Assembly: GCA_900554465.1 (NCBI GenBank)
Contig: USHF01000081.1
Span: 1-6,796, forward strand
From: an uncultured Collinsella sp.
GTDB taxonomy: Bacteria > Actinomycetota > Coriobacteriia > Coriobacteriales > Coriobacteriaceae
Direction of reading: 5' to 3'
DNA: 6,796 nucleotides
The notes under the pieces are model-generated. The model saw nothing but the letters and a program-made list of their open reading frames with translations. It did no database searches and was not told the origin of the DNA. Positions 1 to 5,896 of the stretch are shown here, piece by piece (position 1 is the stretch's first letter; the number at the start of each line of letters is the position of its first letter). Made by a program: the position numbers and the translations under genes.

Positions 1-49
1 ACGAGATCTGCGCATGTCTCGTGGGCTCGGAGATGTGTATAAGAGACAG
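1..49. other. Sequencing adapter (Nextera i7 side), not genomic
   Basis: Bases 31-49 are the 19-bp Tn5 mosaic end used in Nextera libraries, bases 16-30 are the rest of the Nextera read-2 primer site, bases 8-15 (CTGCGCAT) are an 8-base i7 index in reverse complement, and bases 1-7 are the start of the P7 flow-cell sequence. This is library DNA left on the contig. Genomic sequence begins at base 50. In one frame it reads as the well-known false peptide MSRGLGDVYKRQ (14-49), in another as GSEMCIRDS. Confidence 0.98.
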
Positions 50-190
50 CCGTGGGAACAGCGCGAGATCATGCGCTTGGTCGGTAAGTTCTCCCATGTT
101 CTTAACGAAGAGTGCGAGGCATTTAAACGGCAAGTTGCCGCCGAGAACGAGGCTGACGATAAGGGCGAGGGGGAGACATGCGACTCTTAA
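50..190 (+). CDS. 3' end of a small regulator gene, probably MarR family (5' end missing)
   Basis: An open frame enters from the contig edge and ends at TAA 188-190, giving 46 residues beginning PWEQREIMRLVGKF. The piece is a charged amphipathic helix (EQREIMRLVGKFSHVLNEECEAF) followed by a polar tail rich in E, D and K. This suits the last dimerisation helix of a MarR-type winged-helix repressor. The DNA-binding part is not in the window, so the family rests mainly on context: MarR genes often sit directly before a pair of half-size ABC exporter genes, as here. Its end overlaps the next gene by 13 nt, so the genes are almost certainly in one operon, and the product probably controls that operon. 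Any start codon before base 50 lies in adapter and is false. Another small regulator type, such as PadR, is possible. Confidence 0.6.
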   Translation, partial: PWEQREIMRLVGKFSHVLNEECEAFKRQVAAENEADDKGEGETCDS

Positions 191-1914
191 TGAGGTTTAT
201 GAGGCCGTACCGCGGTCTGATCGCGGTGACGCTGCTGGTGCTGCTAATCGACAACGTCGGCACGCTGTTGGTGCCTACAATGTTGGCGAATATGGTCAAT
301 ACCGGTATCACGACGGGTGATGTCGACTACATCTTGCGCAACGGTCTGTACATGCTCATCGCGACCGGCATGGCCAGCGGCGGCGCGGTGCTGGGCTGCT
401 ATCTTTCGGCCCGTCTGGCGGCCAATGTGGCCTGCGACATCCGCAACGCCGTCTACGATAAGTCGCTCGAGCTGTCCGCCAGCGACTTTGAGCGCTTTGG
501 CACGGGTTCGATGATCACGCGCTCGCTCAACGACATCAACGTGATCCAGCAAGCGATCCTGCAGACGATTCAGTTGGTGCTGCCGGTGCCGTTCTTGGCC
601 GTCGCGGGCATCATCTTTGCCTGGTTTATCGATCCTGCCATGGGCACGCTGCTGGGCGTGGTCGTTGCGATCGTGCTGGTGGCGGCGGCCTTTACGGTGG
701 CTAACGCCGCGCCGATTTTTATGCGCCTTCAGAGCTTTATCGACCGCATGAACGTGGTGCTGCGCGAGAACATCGTGGGCGTGCGCGTCATCCGCGCATT
801 TAACAAGGAGCGCCACGAGGAGCAGCGCCTGGACGAGGTGTTTAGCGATTACGCGGCCAATGCCATCAAGGTCAACCACCTGTTTGTGGGTCTCGACAGC
901 TCCAGCTTCTTTTTGATGAACATCGCCGAGGTGGCGGTGCTGTGGGTGGGCGGCAACCGCGTGGGCGTCCATGCCATGCAAATCGGCAGCATCTCGGCCG
1001 TGCTGGAGTACGCGATTCTGATCCTGTTCTTTGTGATGATGGCGCAGATGGTGGTGCTGACGCTTCCGCGCGCCGCGGCGTGCCTCAACCGTGCGCAGCA
1101 GGTGCTCGAAATCGAGCCGAGCATTGTGGACGGCAAGGCTACGCTGGGCGACGGGGCGCCTGAGTCCGCAGACGGCGCCGACGTGGTGGCCGTGTTCGAC
1201 CACATGTCGTTCCGTTTTGACGATGCCGACGAGGACACCCTGTGCAACCTGAGTTTTGCCTGCCGCCGTGGACAGACGACCGCGATCGTGGGCTCAACGG
1301 GCTCGGGCAAGTCAACGGTGGCCAAACTCTTGCTTCGCTTCCACGATGCCACGAAGGGCGCCATTCGCCTGAACGGCGTCGATCTGCGCGACCTTTCGCA
1401 AGACGACATCCGCGGGCGTATCGCCTATGTGCCGCAGAAGGCATGGCTGTTCTCGGGTACCGTGGCAAGCAATCTGCGCTTTGGCAACGAGGGTGCGACC
1501 GAGGCTGACATGCTCCATGCGCTGGAGGTTGCCCAGAGCACCTTTGTGCTCGACCAGCCCCAGGGGCTCGATACGCCGGTGGCCCAGGGCGGTACGAACT
1601 TTTCGGGCGGCCAGCGCCAGCGTTTGGCAATCGCCCGCGCACTCATGAAGCGCGCCGACCTGTATATCTTCGACGACAGTTTTTCGGCCCTGGACTTTAA
1701 GACCGATGCCGCCCTGCGCCATGCGTTGCAAAACGAGACGCGTGACGCCGCGGTGCTCATTATCGCGCAGCGCATCTCGACGATCTTGCATGCCGATCAG
1801 ATCGTGGTGCTCAAGGACGGCGAGATCGTGGGCCTGGGCACGCACGACGAGCTCATGGAAACCTGCGAGGTGTACCGCGCTATCGCGGAATCGCAGATGA
1901 AGGGAGGTGAGTAG
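178..1914 (+). CDS. ABC exporter half-transporter, degenerate-site subunit of a heterodimer
   Basis: This 578-residue inner-membrane protein has an N-terminal six-helix exporter domain (about residues 12-300) and a C-terminal ATPase domain (about 340-575). Visible motifs are Walker A GSTGSGKST (372-380), Q-loop Gln420, a normal signature SGGQ (476-479), Walker B ending in Asp499 and D-loop Asp506. The catalytic residue after Walker B is Asp500 instead of Glu, and the switch histidine is Gln531 (AQR, not AHR). Both changes mark the non-hydrolysing half of heterodimeric exporters such as BmrC/BmrD, LmrC/LmrD and TM287/TM288. Its partner is the next gene, 1 nt downstream. ATG 178 was chosen because a purine-rich ribosome site (166-174) lies just before it; ATG 190, which overlaps the upstream stop as TAATG, is an alternative. 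Export of drugs, lipids or peptides is possible; the sequence does not show the substrate. Confidence 0.96.
   Translation: MRLLMRFMRPYRGLIAVTLLVLLIDNVGTLLVPTMLANMVNTGITTGDVDYILRNGLYMLIATGMASGGAVLGCYLSARLAANVACDIRNAVYDKSLELSASDFERFGTGSMITRSLNDINVIQQAILQTIQLVLPVPFLAVAGIIFAWFIDPAMGTLLGVVVAIVLVAAAFTVANAAPIFMRLQSFIDRMNVVLRENIVGVRVIRAFNKERHEEQRLDEVFSDYAANAIKVNHLFVGLDSSSFFLMNIAEVAVLWVGGNRVGVHAMQIGSISAVLEYAILILFFVMMAQMVVLTLPRAAACLNRAQQVLEIEPSIVDGKATLGDGAPESADGADVVAVFDHMSFRFDDADEDTLCNLSFACRRGQTTAIVGSTGSGKSTVAKLLLRFHDATKGAIRLNGVDLRDLSQDDIRGRIAYVPQKAWLFSGTVASNLRFGNEGATEADMLHALEVAQSTFVLDQPQGLDTPVAQGGTNFSGGQRQRLAIARALMKRADLYIFDDSFSALDFKTDAALRHALQNETRDAAVLIIAQRISTILHADQIVVLKDGEIVGLGTHDELMETCEVYRAIAESQMKGGE
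1901..1909 (+). promoter_or_regulatory. Strong ribosome binding site deciding the start of the second ABC gene
   Basis: AGGGAGGTG lies inside the last codons of the preceding ABC gene, with 6 nt between it and ATG 1916. An in-frame GTG at 1907 would give a protein three residues longer, but that GTG is part of the ribosome site itself. ATG 1916 is therefore the better start. The 1-nt gap to the upstream stop suggests translational coupling. Confidence 0.85.
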
Positions 1915-1915
1915 C

Positions 1916-3916
1916 ATGACCGAGGAGCTCAAGAAGCAGGGCATCGCCGATGACGCCGCGGTTGCAGAGACAGTCGAGGAGACGGGCGCCACGCCCGGCC
2001 TGGACGAAGCCGCCAAGGCGGCGGAGCGCGAGGCTCGCCGCCAAGCGCTCTACGAGGAAAACGAGCGCGCCGAGGACGAGCGCGCCCGCGCCGAGGCAGA
2101 GCGCATGCGCGATGTTGACGACGAGGACGAGGACGAGACGCCCCGCGACACCTGGGCGACGGTGCGCCGCCTGTGGAGCGAGGCCGCCGGCGACCATTGG
2201 CGTTTCTATATCGTGTTTGCGAGCATCGTGTTCTATGTCATCTTTAACACCGCGGCGCCGGCCTACAGCGCTTGCGTGATCGATGAGCTGTGGGGGCATA
2301 TGAAGCTGGCGTTTGCCAACAACACTACCTTCAGCATTACCTGGGAGAACTGCGGCAGGACCATCTTCATCTACTTTATGATTTGGACCGCCGCCGCCTC
2401 GTTCTACGCACTCCAGAGCTTTTTGATGTCGAGCGTTGCCGAGCGTCTCAACCTGCGTCTACGCAACCGCATCGCACAAAAGCTCAACCGTCTGCCGCTT
2501 GCCTACTTTGACGCGCATCGTCCCGGCGAGGTCGTCAGCCGCGCGACCAACGACCTGGACAAGATGTCCGAGAGCATGCAGCGCGGACTGCTGCAGCTTC
2601 TGGTGTCGATCGGTACCGTGGTGGGCGCCGTGAGCGTGATGTTCGTGTTTAGCGTGCCGCTCACGCTCGTCTTTTTGTTCTTTACGGCGCTTTCGCTGCT
2701 GGTGACGAAGGTCGTGTCGCGCCGCACGCACGATGTGACGGGCGAGCGCCAGGAGTGGGTGTCCAAGATCACGAGCGCGGTCGAGGAAGGCTACTCGGGC
2801 CGTCTGGTGATCCGTGCGTTTAACCGTGAGCGCCAGAGCTCTGCCGAGGTGCACGAGGCTTCGAAGGAGCTGGCGCGCGTGAGCACCAAGGCCGACTTTA
2901 TGATTAACGCCGTCGGCCCCGCGGTGCGCTTTATCGGCCGTTTGGCGCAGATCGTGATTGCGCTGGTGGGCTGCAGCATGCTGGTTGCCGGTCACATGAC
3001 CGTCGGCGTGTTCCAGGCGTTCTTCCAGTTTATCTACGAGGCGTCCGAACCCATGACGCAGTTGTCGTTTACCTTTAACTCGCTGCAGAGCGCGCTGGCG
3101 AGCGCAGAGCGCGTGTTCGACCTGCTCGACGAGCCCGAGATGGAGGCCGATCCGCAGCCGGGCGAGGCTGCCAAGCTGCCGGGTCGCGTGGAGGGCCGCG
3201 TCTCCTTTGAGCATGTGCGCTTTGGCTATTCGCCCGACAAGCCGCTTATGCGCGACGTGTCGTTTGCTGCCGAGCCGGGCCAGAAGATCGCAGTGGTGGG
3301 AACCACGGGCGCGGGTAAGACCACGCTCATCAACCTGCTCATGCGCTTTTACGAGATCGACGGTGGCCGCATTACCCTCGACAGTGTGGACACGAGCCGC
3401 ATGGATCGCGGCGAGCTACGTCAGCAGTTTGGCATGGTGCTGCAGGACGCCTGGCTATTTGATGGCACGATTGCCGAAAACATCGCCTACGGCTGCCCCG
3501 AGGCAACGCGCGACGAGATCGTGGCGGCTGCGCGCGCCGCGCAGGTCGACTTCTTTGTGCGCACCATGCCGCAGGGTTATGACACGCGGGTGGCTAACGA
3601 TGCCGAGAGCATCAGCCAGGGCCAACGTCAGCTGCTGACCATCGCGCGCGTGCTGCTCAACAACCCGGCGATCCTCATCCTGGACGAGGCGACGTCGAGC
3701 GTGGACACGCGCACCGAGCTTGCCATCGGCCGTGCCATGGATGCGCTCATGCGCGGGCGCACGAGCTTTGTGATCGCGCACCGTCTGTCGACGATCGTCG
3801 ATGCCGACCTGATTCTGGTCATGGACCATGGCAACATTATCGAGCAGGGCACGCATAAGGAACTGCTGGCTGCCGAGGGCGCTTATGCCGACCTCTATCT
3901 GAGTCAGTTCGCATAA
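1916..3916 (+). CDS. ABC exporter half-transporter, catalytic subunit, with charged N-terminal extension
   Basis: This 666-residue membrane exporter subunit pairs with the preceding gene. Residues 1-80 are an unusual hydrophilic extension: an Ala/Glu/Arg-rich helix likely to form a coiled coil (about 29-65), then an acidic run DVDDEDEDE (66-74). Six membrane helices follow (the first about 95-117, the last ending near 390), then the ATPase domain (about 425-660). Motifs are Walker A GTTGAGKTT (462-470), Q-loop Gln510, Walker B Asp590 with catalytic Glu591, D-loop Asp597 and switch His622. The signature is SQGQ (567-570) instead of SGGQ. With the partner's Asp500 and Gln531, this puts all the defects in one composite ATP site and leaves the other intact, the known arrangement of asymmetric exporters. 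Family members usually have about 570-620 residues; the excess is the N-terminal extension. The substrate is unknown. Confidence 0.96.
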   Translation: MTEELKKQGIADDAAVAETVEETGATPGLDEAAKAAEREARRQALYEENERAEDERARAEAERMRDVDDEDEDETPRDTWATVRRLWSEAAGDHWRFYIVFASIVFYVIFNTAAPAYSACVIDELWGHMKLAFANNTTFSITWENCGRTIFIYFMIWTAAASFYALQSFLMSSVAERLNLRLRNRIAQKLNRLPLAYFDAHRPGEVVSRATNDLDKMSESMQRGLLQLLVSIGTVVGAVSVMFVFSVPLTLVFLFFTALSLLVTKVVSRRTHDVTGERQEWVSKITSAVEEGYSGRLVIRAFNRERQSSAEVHEASKELARVSTKADFMINAVGPAVRFIGRLAQIVIALVGCSMLVAGHMTVGVFQAFFQFIYEASEPMTQLSFTFNSLQSALASAERVFDLLDEPEMEADPQPGEAAKLPGRVEGRVSFEHVRFGYSPDKPLMRDVSFAAEPGQKIAVVGTTGAGKTTLINLLMRFYEIDGGRITLDSVDTSRMDRGELRQQFGMVLQDAWLFDGTIAENIAYGCPEATRDEIVAAARAAQVDFFVRTMPQGYDTRVANDAESISQGQRQLLTIARVLLNNPAILILDEATSSVDTRTELAIGRAMDALMRGRTSFVIAHRLSTIVDADLILVMDHGNIIEQGTHKELLAAEGAYADLYLSQFA

Positions 3917-3917
3917 G

Positions 3918-3945
3918 GTGACAAAGGGGCAGTCCCGCATGTCAC
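3918..3945. repeat. Short palindromic element after the ABC operon
   Basis: Outer arms GTGACA (3918-3923) and TGTCAC (3940-3945) are perfect inverted repeats, and an inner GGG-CAGT-CCC can pair within them. It starts two bases after the ABC stop codon and has no following T-run, so it is not a terminator on its own. The form is like REP-type intergenic palindromes, but only one copy is visible here. Confidence 0.45.
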
Positions 3946-3952
3946 ATCGAAA

Positions 3953-3991
3953 AGAAGGCGCGCCGGGGGCGGATTCCCTGGCGCGCCTTTT
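3953..3991. terminator. Bidirectional intrinsic terminator between the ABC operon and cysE
   Basis: AAGGCGCGCC (3955-3964) pairs perfectly with GGCGCGCCTT (3980-3989). The stem continues inward with one G-U pair and three G-C pairs (3965-3968 with 3976-3979), leaving a 7-nt loop. The + strand ends in TTTT (3988-3991). The minus strand leaves the stem into CTTTT. It lies between converging genes and can serve both. Confidence 0.9.
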
Positions 3992-4027
3992 GTGCTGGCG
4001 TTCATGCTGTGGCGGCTGCCCACGGCC

Positions 4028-4732
4028 CTAGCGCTCGTCCACGAGCTTGGCGACGAGGGCTTTGAGCTCGGCCACCTCTCGCTCGAGTTCCTTGACGCGA
4101 CGGGCGTTTTCGTTGATGCCCTGGCGGTTGAGGGCGCTCTGCTCGGCGGCATCGTCGGGCATGTACTCGCGATGCTGCTTGGCGTCGAAGCTCTCCTCGA
4201 ACACGCGGCAGCCGTTGCGCTTGATGATGCGCCCGGGCACGCCCACGACGGTGCAGTTGTCGGGCACGTCCTTGACGACGACCGAATTGCCGCCGATTTT
4301 GACGTTGTTGCCGATGCGAATGTTGCCGAGCACTTTAGCGCCTGTGCCCACGGTGACGTTGTTGCCCAGGGTGGGGTGGCGCTTGCCGGTCTCGTTGCCG
4401 GTGCCGCCAAGCGTGACGCCCTGGTAGAGCACGCAGTTGTCGCCCACAATGGTGGTTTCGCCGATGACGACGCCCATGGCGTGGTCGATAAAGAAATGCT
4501 TGCCGATCTGTGCAGCGGGATGAATCTCGACGCCGGTAATGTGGCGGGTGATTTGCGAGAGCACACGGGCGAGCGAGCGATGGCCATGCTCCCAGAGCCA
4601 GTGCTCTGGCACGTGGTTCCACTTGGCGTGCAGGCCGGGATAGGAAAGGAAGATGACCAGACCGTTTTGCGCGGCGGGGTCCTGCGCCTGGACGGTCTTG
4701 ATGTCCTCGCGAATGGTATTGATAAAGCTCAC
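4028..4732 (-). CDS. cysE: Serine O-acetyltransferase
   Basis: This 234-residue cytosolic enzyme transfers acetyl from acetyl-CoA to L-serine, giving O-acetylserine for cysteine synthesis. The start is a GTG with AAGGGAGGG 6 nt upstream (4747-4739). The longer open frame to 4807 would run through the likely promoter. After a short helical N-terminus (SFINTIREDIKTVQ, with the typical YPGLHA) come left-handed beta-helix hexapeptide repeats (about residues 65-170). Key residues are Glu69 in EIHPAAQIG (Asp143 in the E. coli enzyme), His84 in FIDHAMG (E. coli His158), the GGTG loop and His119 in KRHP. The short N-terminus and the Glu are usual in Gram-positive enzymes. Residues about 206-234 form a heptad-rich tail (VKELEREVAELKALVAKL) ending in ER. 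It lacks the C-terminal Ile with which many CysE proteins bind cysteine synthase. It is probably monocistronic. Confidence 0.96.
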   Translation of the reverse strand: MSFINTIREDIKTVQAQDPAAQNGLVIFLSYPGLHAKWNHVPEHWLWEHGHRSLARVLSQITRHITGVEIHPAAQIGKHFFIDHAMGVVIGETTIVGDNCVLYQGVTLGGTGNETGKRHPTLGNNVTVGTGAKVLGNIRIGNNVKIGGNSVVVKDVPDNCTVVGVPGRIIKRNGCRVFEESFDAKQHREYMPDDAAEQSALNRQGINENARRVKELEREVAELKALVAKLVDER

Positions 4733-4738
4733 CGACCG

Positions 4739-4747
4739 CCCTCCCTT
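4739..4747 (-). promoter_or_regulatory. Ribosome binding site for the cysE GTG start
   Basis: Read on the minus strand this is AAGGGAGGG, followed after 6 nt by GTG (4732-4730). No in-frame ATG lies between it and the coding homology, so it fixes the unusual start codon. Confidence 0.85.
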
Positions 4748-4773
4748 AGCGCCATGGCAATGCGATTCAATAA

Positions 4774-4801
4774 AGTATAGCGATTCGCTAGGGATTAGGA
4801 A
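4774..4801 (-). promoter_or_regulatory. Probable cysE promoter with a palindrome over the -10
   Basis: On the minus strand, TATACT (4779-4774) is a good -10. TTCCTA (4801-4796), 16 nt upstream, is only a weak -35. A 13-base palindrome, TAGCGA-T-TCGCTA on the + strand (4778-4790), fills most of the spacer and touches the -10, as an operator would. The predicted start of transcription, near 4767, leaves a leader of about 35 nt, too short for a T-box or riboswitch. Confidence 0.5.
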
Positions 4802-4875
4802 GGACAATCTTGGCGGCTTTGCACGACAGGTGTCAGTTATGCAAACTTGCTGGTAATGGAGTCATGCTTTTGTGG

Positions 4876-4909
4876 GGTTGCGCACGAGGGGGCACCGCAA
4901 CCGTATACT
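4876..4909 (+). promoter_or_regulatory. Probable promoter of the DedA-family gene with a dyad at the -35 region
   Basis: TATACT (4904-4909) is a good -10. No good -35 is found at 16-18 nt; the nearest candidate, TTGCGC (4878-4883), leaves a long 20-nt spacer. A perfect 7-bp inverted repeat, GGTTGCG (4876-4882) and CGCAACC (4896-4902), covers this zone and abuts the -10. This suggests binding of a dimeric regulator, but it rests on pattern alone. Confidence 0.45.
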
Positions 4910-4955
4910 GGTCAACTTGGACGTGTCCGCGCCCACAACTGAGAGGTTTTACTTC

Positions 4956-5603
4956 ATGGGTTTCATCAATTTTATCGCCGAGCTGCTCAAAGACCCGCGC
5001 ACCGCGATTGCCAGCTGGATCGCCGCCGGCCCGCTTATGGCCTACGGCTGCGTGTTCCTGATTATCTTTATCGAGACAGGCGTGGTGTTCTTCCCGTTTC
5101 TCCCTGGCGATTCGCTGCTGTTTGCTTCGGGCTTCTTTGCCCACAACGGTGGCTTTAACATCGTGGCCCTGCTGGCCACCGCATGGGCCGCAGCCATCCT
5201 GGGCGATCAGTGCAACTTTATGATCGGCCACTTCTTTGGTCGCAAGATCATCGCCTCGGGCAAGGTAAAGGCCATGACGCCCGAGCGCATCAAAAAGTCC
5301 GAGGACTTCTTGGATAAGTGGGGCCACCTGGCCATCTTCCTGGGCCGCTTCTTTCCGTTTATCCGCACCTTTGTGCCCTTTATCGCCGGCATGGGCGGCA
5401 TGCACTGGCGCAACTTCGTTGTCTTTAACGTGCTGGGCGGCATTACCTGGTCGACGCTCTTTACGCTGCTGGGCTACTTCTTTGGCGGCATTCCCTTTGT
5501 GCAGGAGCACTTTGAGCTGCTGATTATCGGCATTGTCGCCGTGTCGATCATCCCGACCGTGGTCGGCCTGGTTAAGGCTAAGCTGGGCAAAAAGAACGTG
5601 TAG
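4956..5603 (+). CDS. DedA-family (VTT domain) integral membrane protein
   Basis: This 215-residue polytopic inner-membrane protein is close to the usual length of bacterial DedA proteins (about 200-220). ATG 4956 follows GAGAGG (4941-4946) at 9 nt. Family motifs are plain: an acidic membrane pair, Glu40 (FIETG) and Asp52 in FLPGD; GDQCNFMIGHFFGR (83-96); and FLGRFFPFIRTFVPFIAG (128-145) with Arg131 and Arg137. As I recall, the matching residues of E. coli YqjA (E39, D51, R130, R136) are required for function, so this copy looks active. DedA proteins support envelope integrity, and some, such as UptA of Bacillus, recycle undecaprenyl phosphate across the membrane. Which lipid this one handles cannot be read from the sequence. 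It has its own promoter and terminator and appears to be a single-gene unit. Confidence 0.95.
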   Translation: MGFINFIAELLKDPRTAIASWIAAGPLMAYGCVFLIIFIETGVVFFPFLPGDSLLFASGFFAHNGGFNIVALLATAWAAAILGDQCNFMIGHFFGRKIIASGKVKAMTPERIKKSEDFLDKWGHLAIFLGRFFPFIRTFVPFIAGMGGMHWRNFVVFNVLGGITWSTLFTLLGYFFGGIPFVQEHFELLIIGIVAVSIIPTVVGLVKAKLGKKNV

Positions 5604-5631
5604 CTCGAGCCAGCGCGCAGACCGTGCAGTT

Positions 5632-5670
5632 GAGGCCCGTCACCGCTTACGGTGGCGGGCCTCTTTAGTT
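5632..5670 (+). terminator. Intrinsic terminator after the DedA-family gene
   Basis: GAGGCCCG (5632-5639) pairs with CGGGCCTC (5656-5663). The stem goes on with a T-G wobble and CACCG/CGGTG around a CTTA loop, 14 pairs in all, and is followed by TTTAGTTT. It lies 28 nt past the stop codon. Confidence 0.92.
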
Positions 5671-5712
5671 TCGGTCAAATGAAAATACTTTACTTAGTTA
5701 AAGAAAAGCGTT

Positions 5713-5739
5713 TTATCAGACGCGTGCGGGGAGTACAAT
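5713..5739 (+). promoter_or_regulatory. Probable ilvE promoter
   Basis: TACAAT (5734-5739) is a good -10. TTATCA (5713-5718) matches the -35 consensus at four of six bases but with a short 15-nt spacer, so the -35 is uncertain. An AT-rich stretch (about 5676-5718) stands out upstream in otherwise GC-rich DNA, as an UP-like element would. Transcription would start near 5746-5747. Confidence 0.55.
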
Positions 5740-5746
5740 CTCGTGC

Positions 5747-5896
5747 ATGCGAATCGACGTGCCATCGGCTTTGATGCCGTTCGCGTGTCCCGTCCGGCTC
5801 TACGCTCCGGGCGTGCGACGTTGCGACGCGGTCGGCCTCGGTCCTTGCGTGCGAGTTCGCGAGTATGCAACTGTGTATGTAAGGAGCGACATATGA
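5747..5896 (+). CDS. Possible leaderless 49-codon upstream ORF overlapping the ilvE start
   Basis: ATG 5747 lies 7 nt after the predicted -10, at or next to the likely transcript start, so it would be translated without a ribosome site. The frame stays open for 49 codons (MRIDVPSALMPFACPVRLYA...) and stops at TGA 5894-5896, overlapping the ilvE ATG as ATGA. The peptide has eight Val, three Leu and two Ile but no clusters of them. It has three Cys and several CGA codons, which are unlike the neighbouring genes. It resembles no family I know. It may be a coupled leader peptide or simply a chance open frame in GC-rich DNA. Confidence 0.3.
   Translation: MRIDVPSALMPFACPVRLYAPGVRRCDAVGLGPCVRVREYATVYVRSDI
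5845..5870 (+). promoter_or_regulatory. Leader hairpin just upstream of the ilvE ribosome site
   Basis: TTGCGTGC (5845-5852) pairs with GTATGCAA (5863-5870), eight pairs including two G-U, around a 10-nt loop. It ends 10 nt before the AAGGAG site (5881-5886). There is no T-run, so it is not a terminator. It could affect ribosome access, but this is unproven. Confidence 0.35.

Noticed and set aside
21..320. 99-residue + strand ORF starting in the first adapter
   Set aside because: Its start and first residues come from adapter (MGSEMCIRDS), and the rest is out of frame with the regulator and the ABC gene.
244..1203. Long minus-strand ORF (319 residues) opposite the first ABC gene
   Set aside because: The His/Arg/Asp-rich product with no domain pattern is typical of the antisense frame of a GC-rich gene; the + strand has clear ABC motifs.
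178..3916. Naming the exporter as a specific drug pump (for example bmrCD or lmrCD)
   Set aside because: The asymmetric motifs show the subclass, but the substrate and orthology cannot be read from the sequence alone.
3992..4780. 262-residue + strand ORF opposite cysE
   Set aside because: It is a low-complexity Ala/Val/Asp-rich shadow; cysE motifs on the minus strand are unmistakable.
4733..4807. Longer cysE reading frame starting at ATG 4807
   Set aside because: It would translate through the likely promoter and palindrome, add 25 residues absent from the family, and has a worse ribosome site than GTG 4732.
4733..4955. T-box or cysteine riboswitch upstream of cysE
   Set aside because: The leader is about 35 nt and shows no T-box sequence or terminator hairpin.
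4810..5061. Short ORF in the divergent region overlapping the DedA gene
   Set aside because: It has no ribosome site or recognisable content, and it runs out of frame into the DedA coding region.
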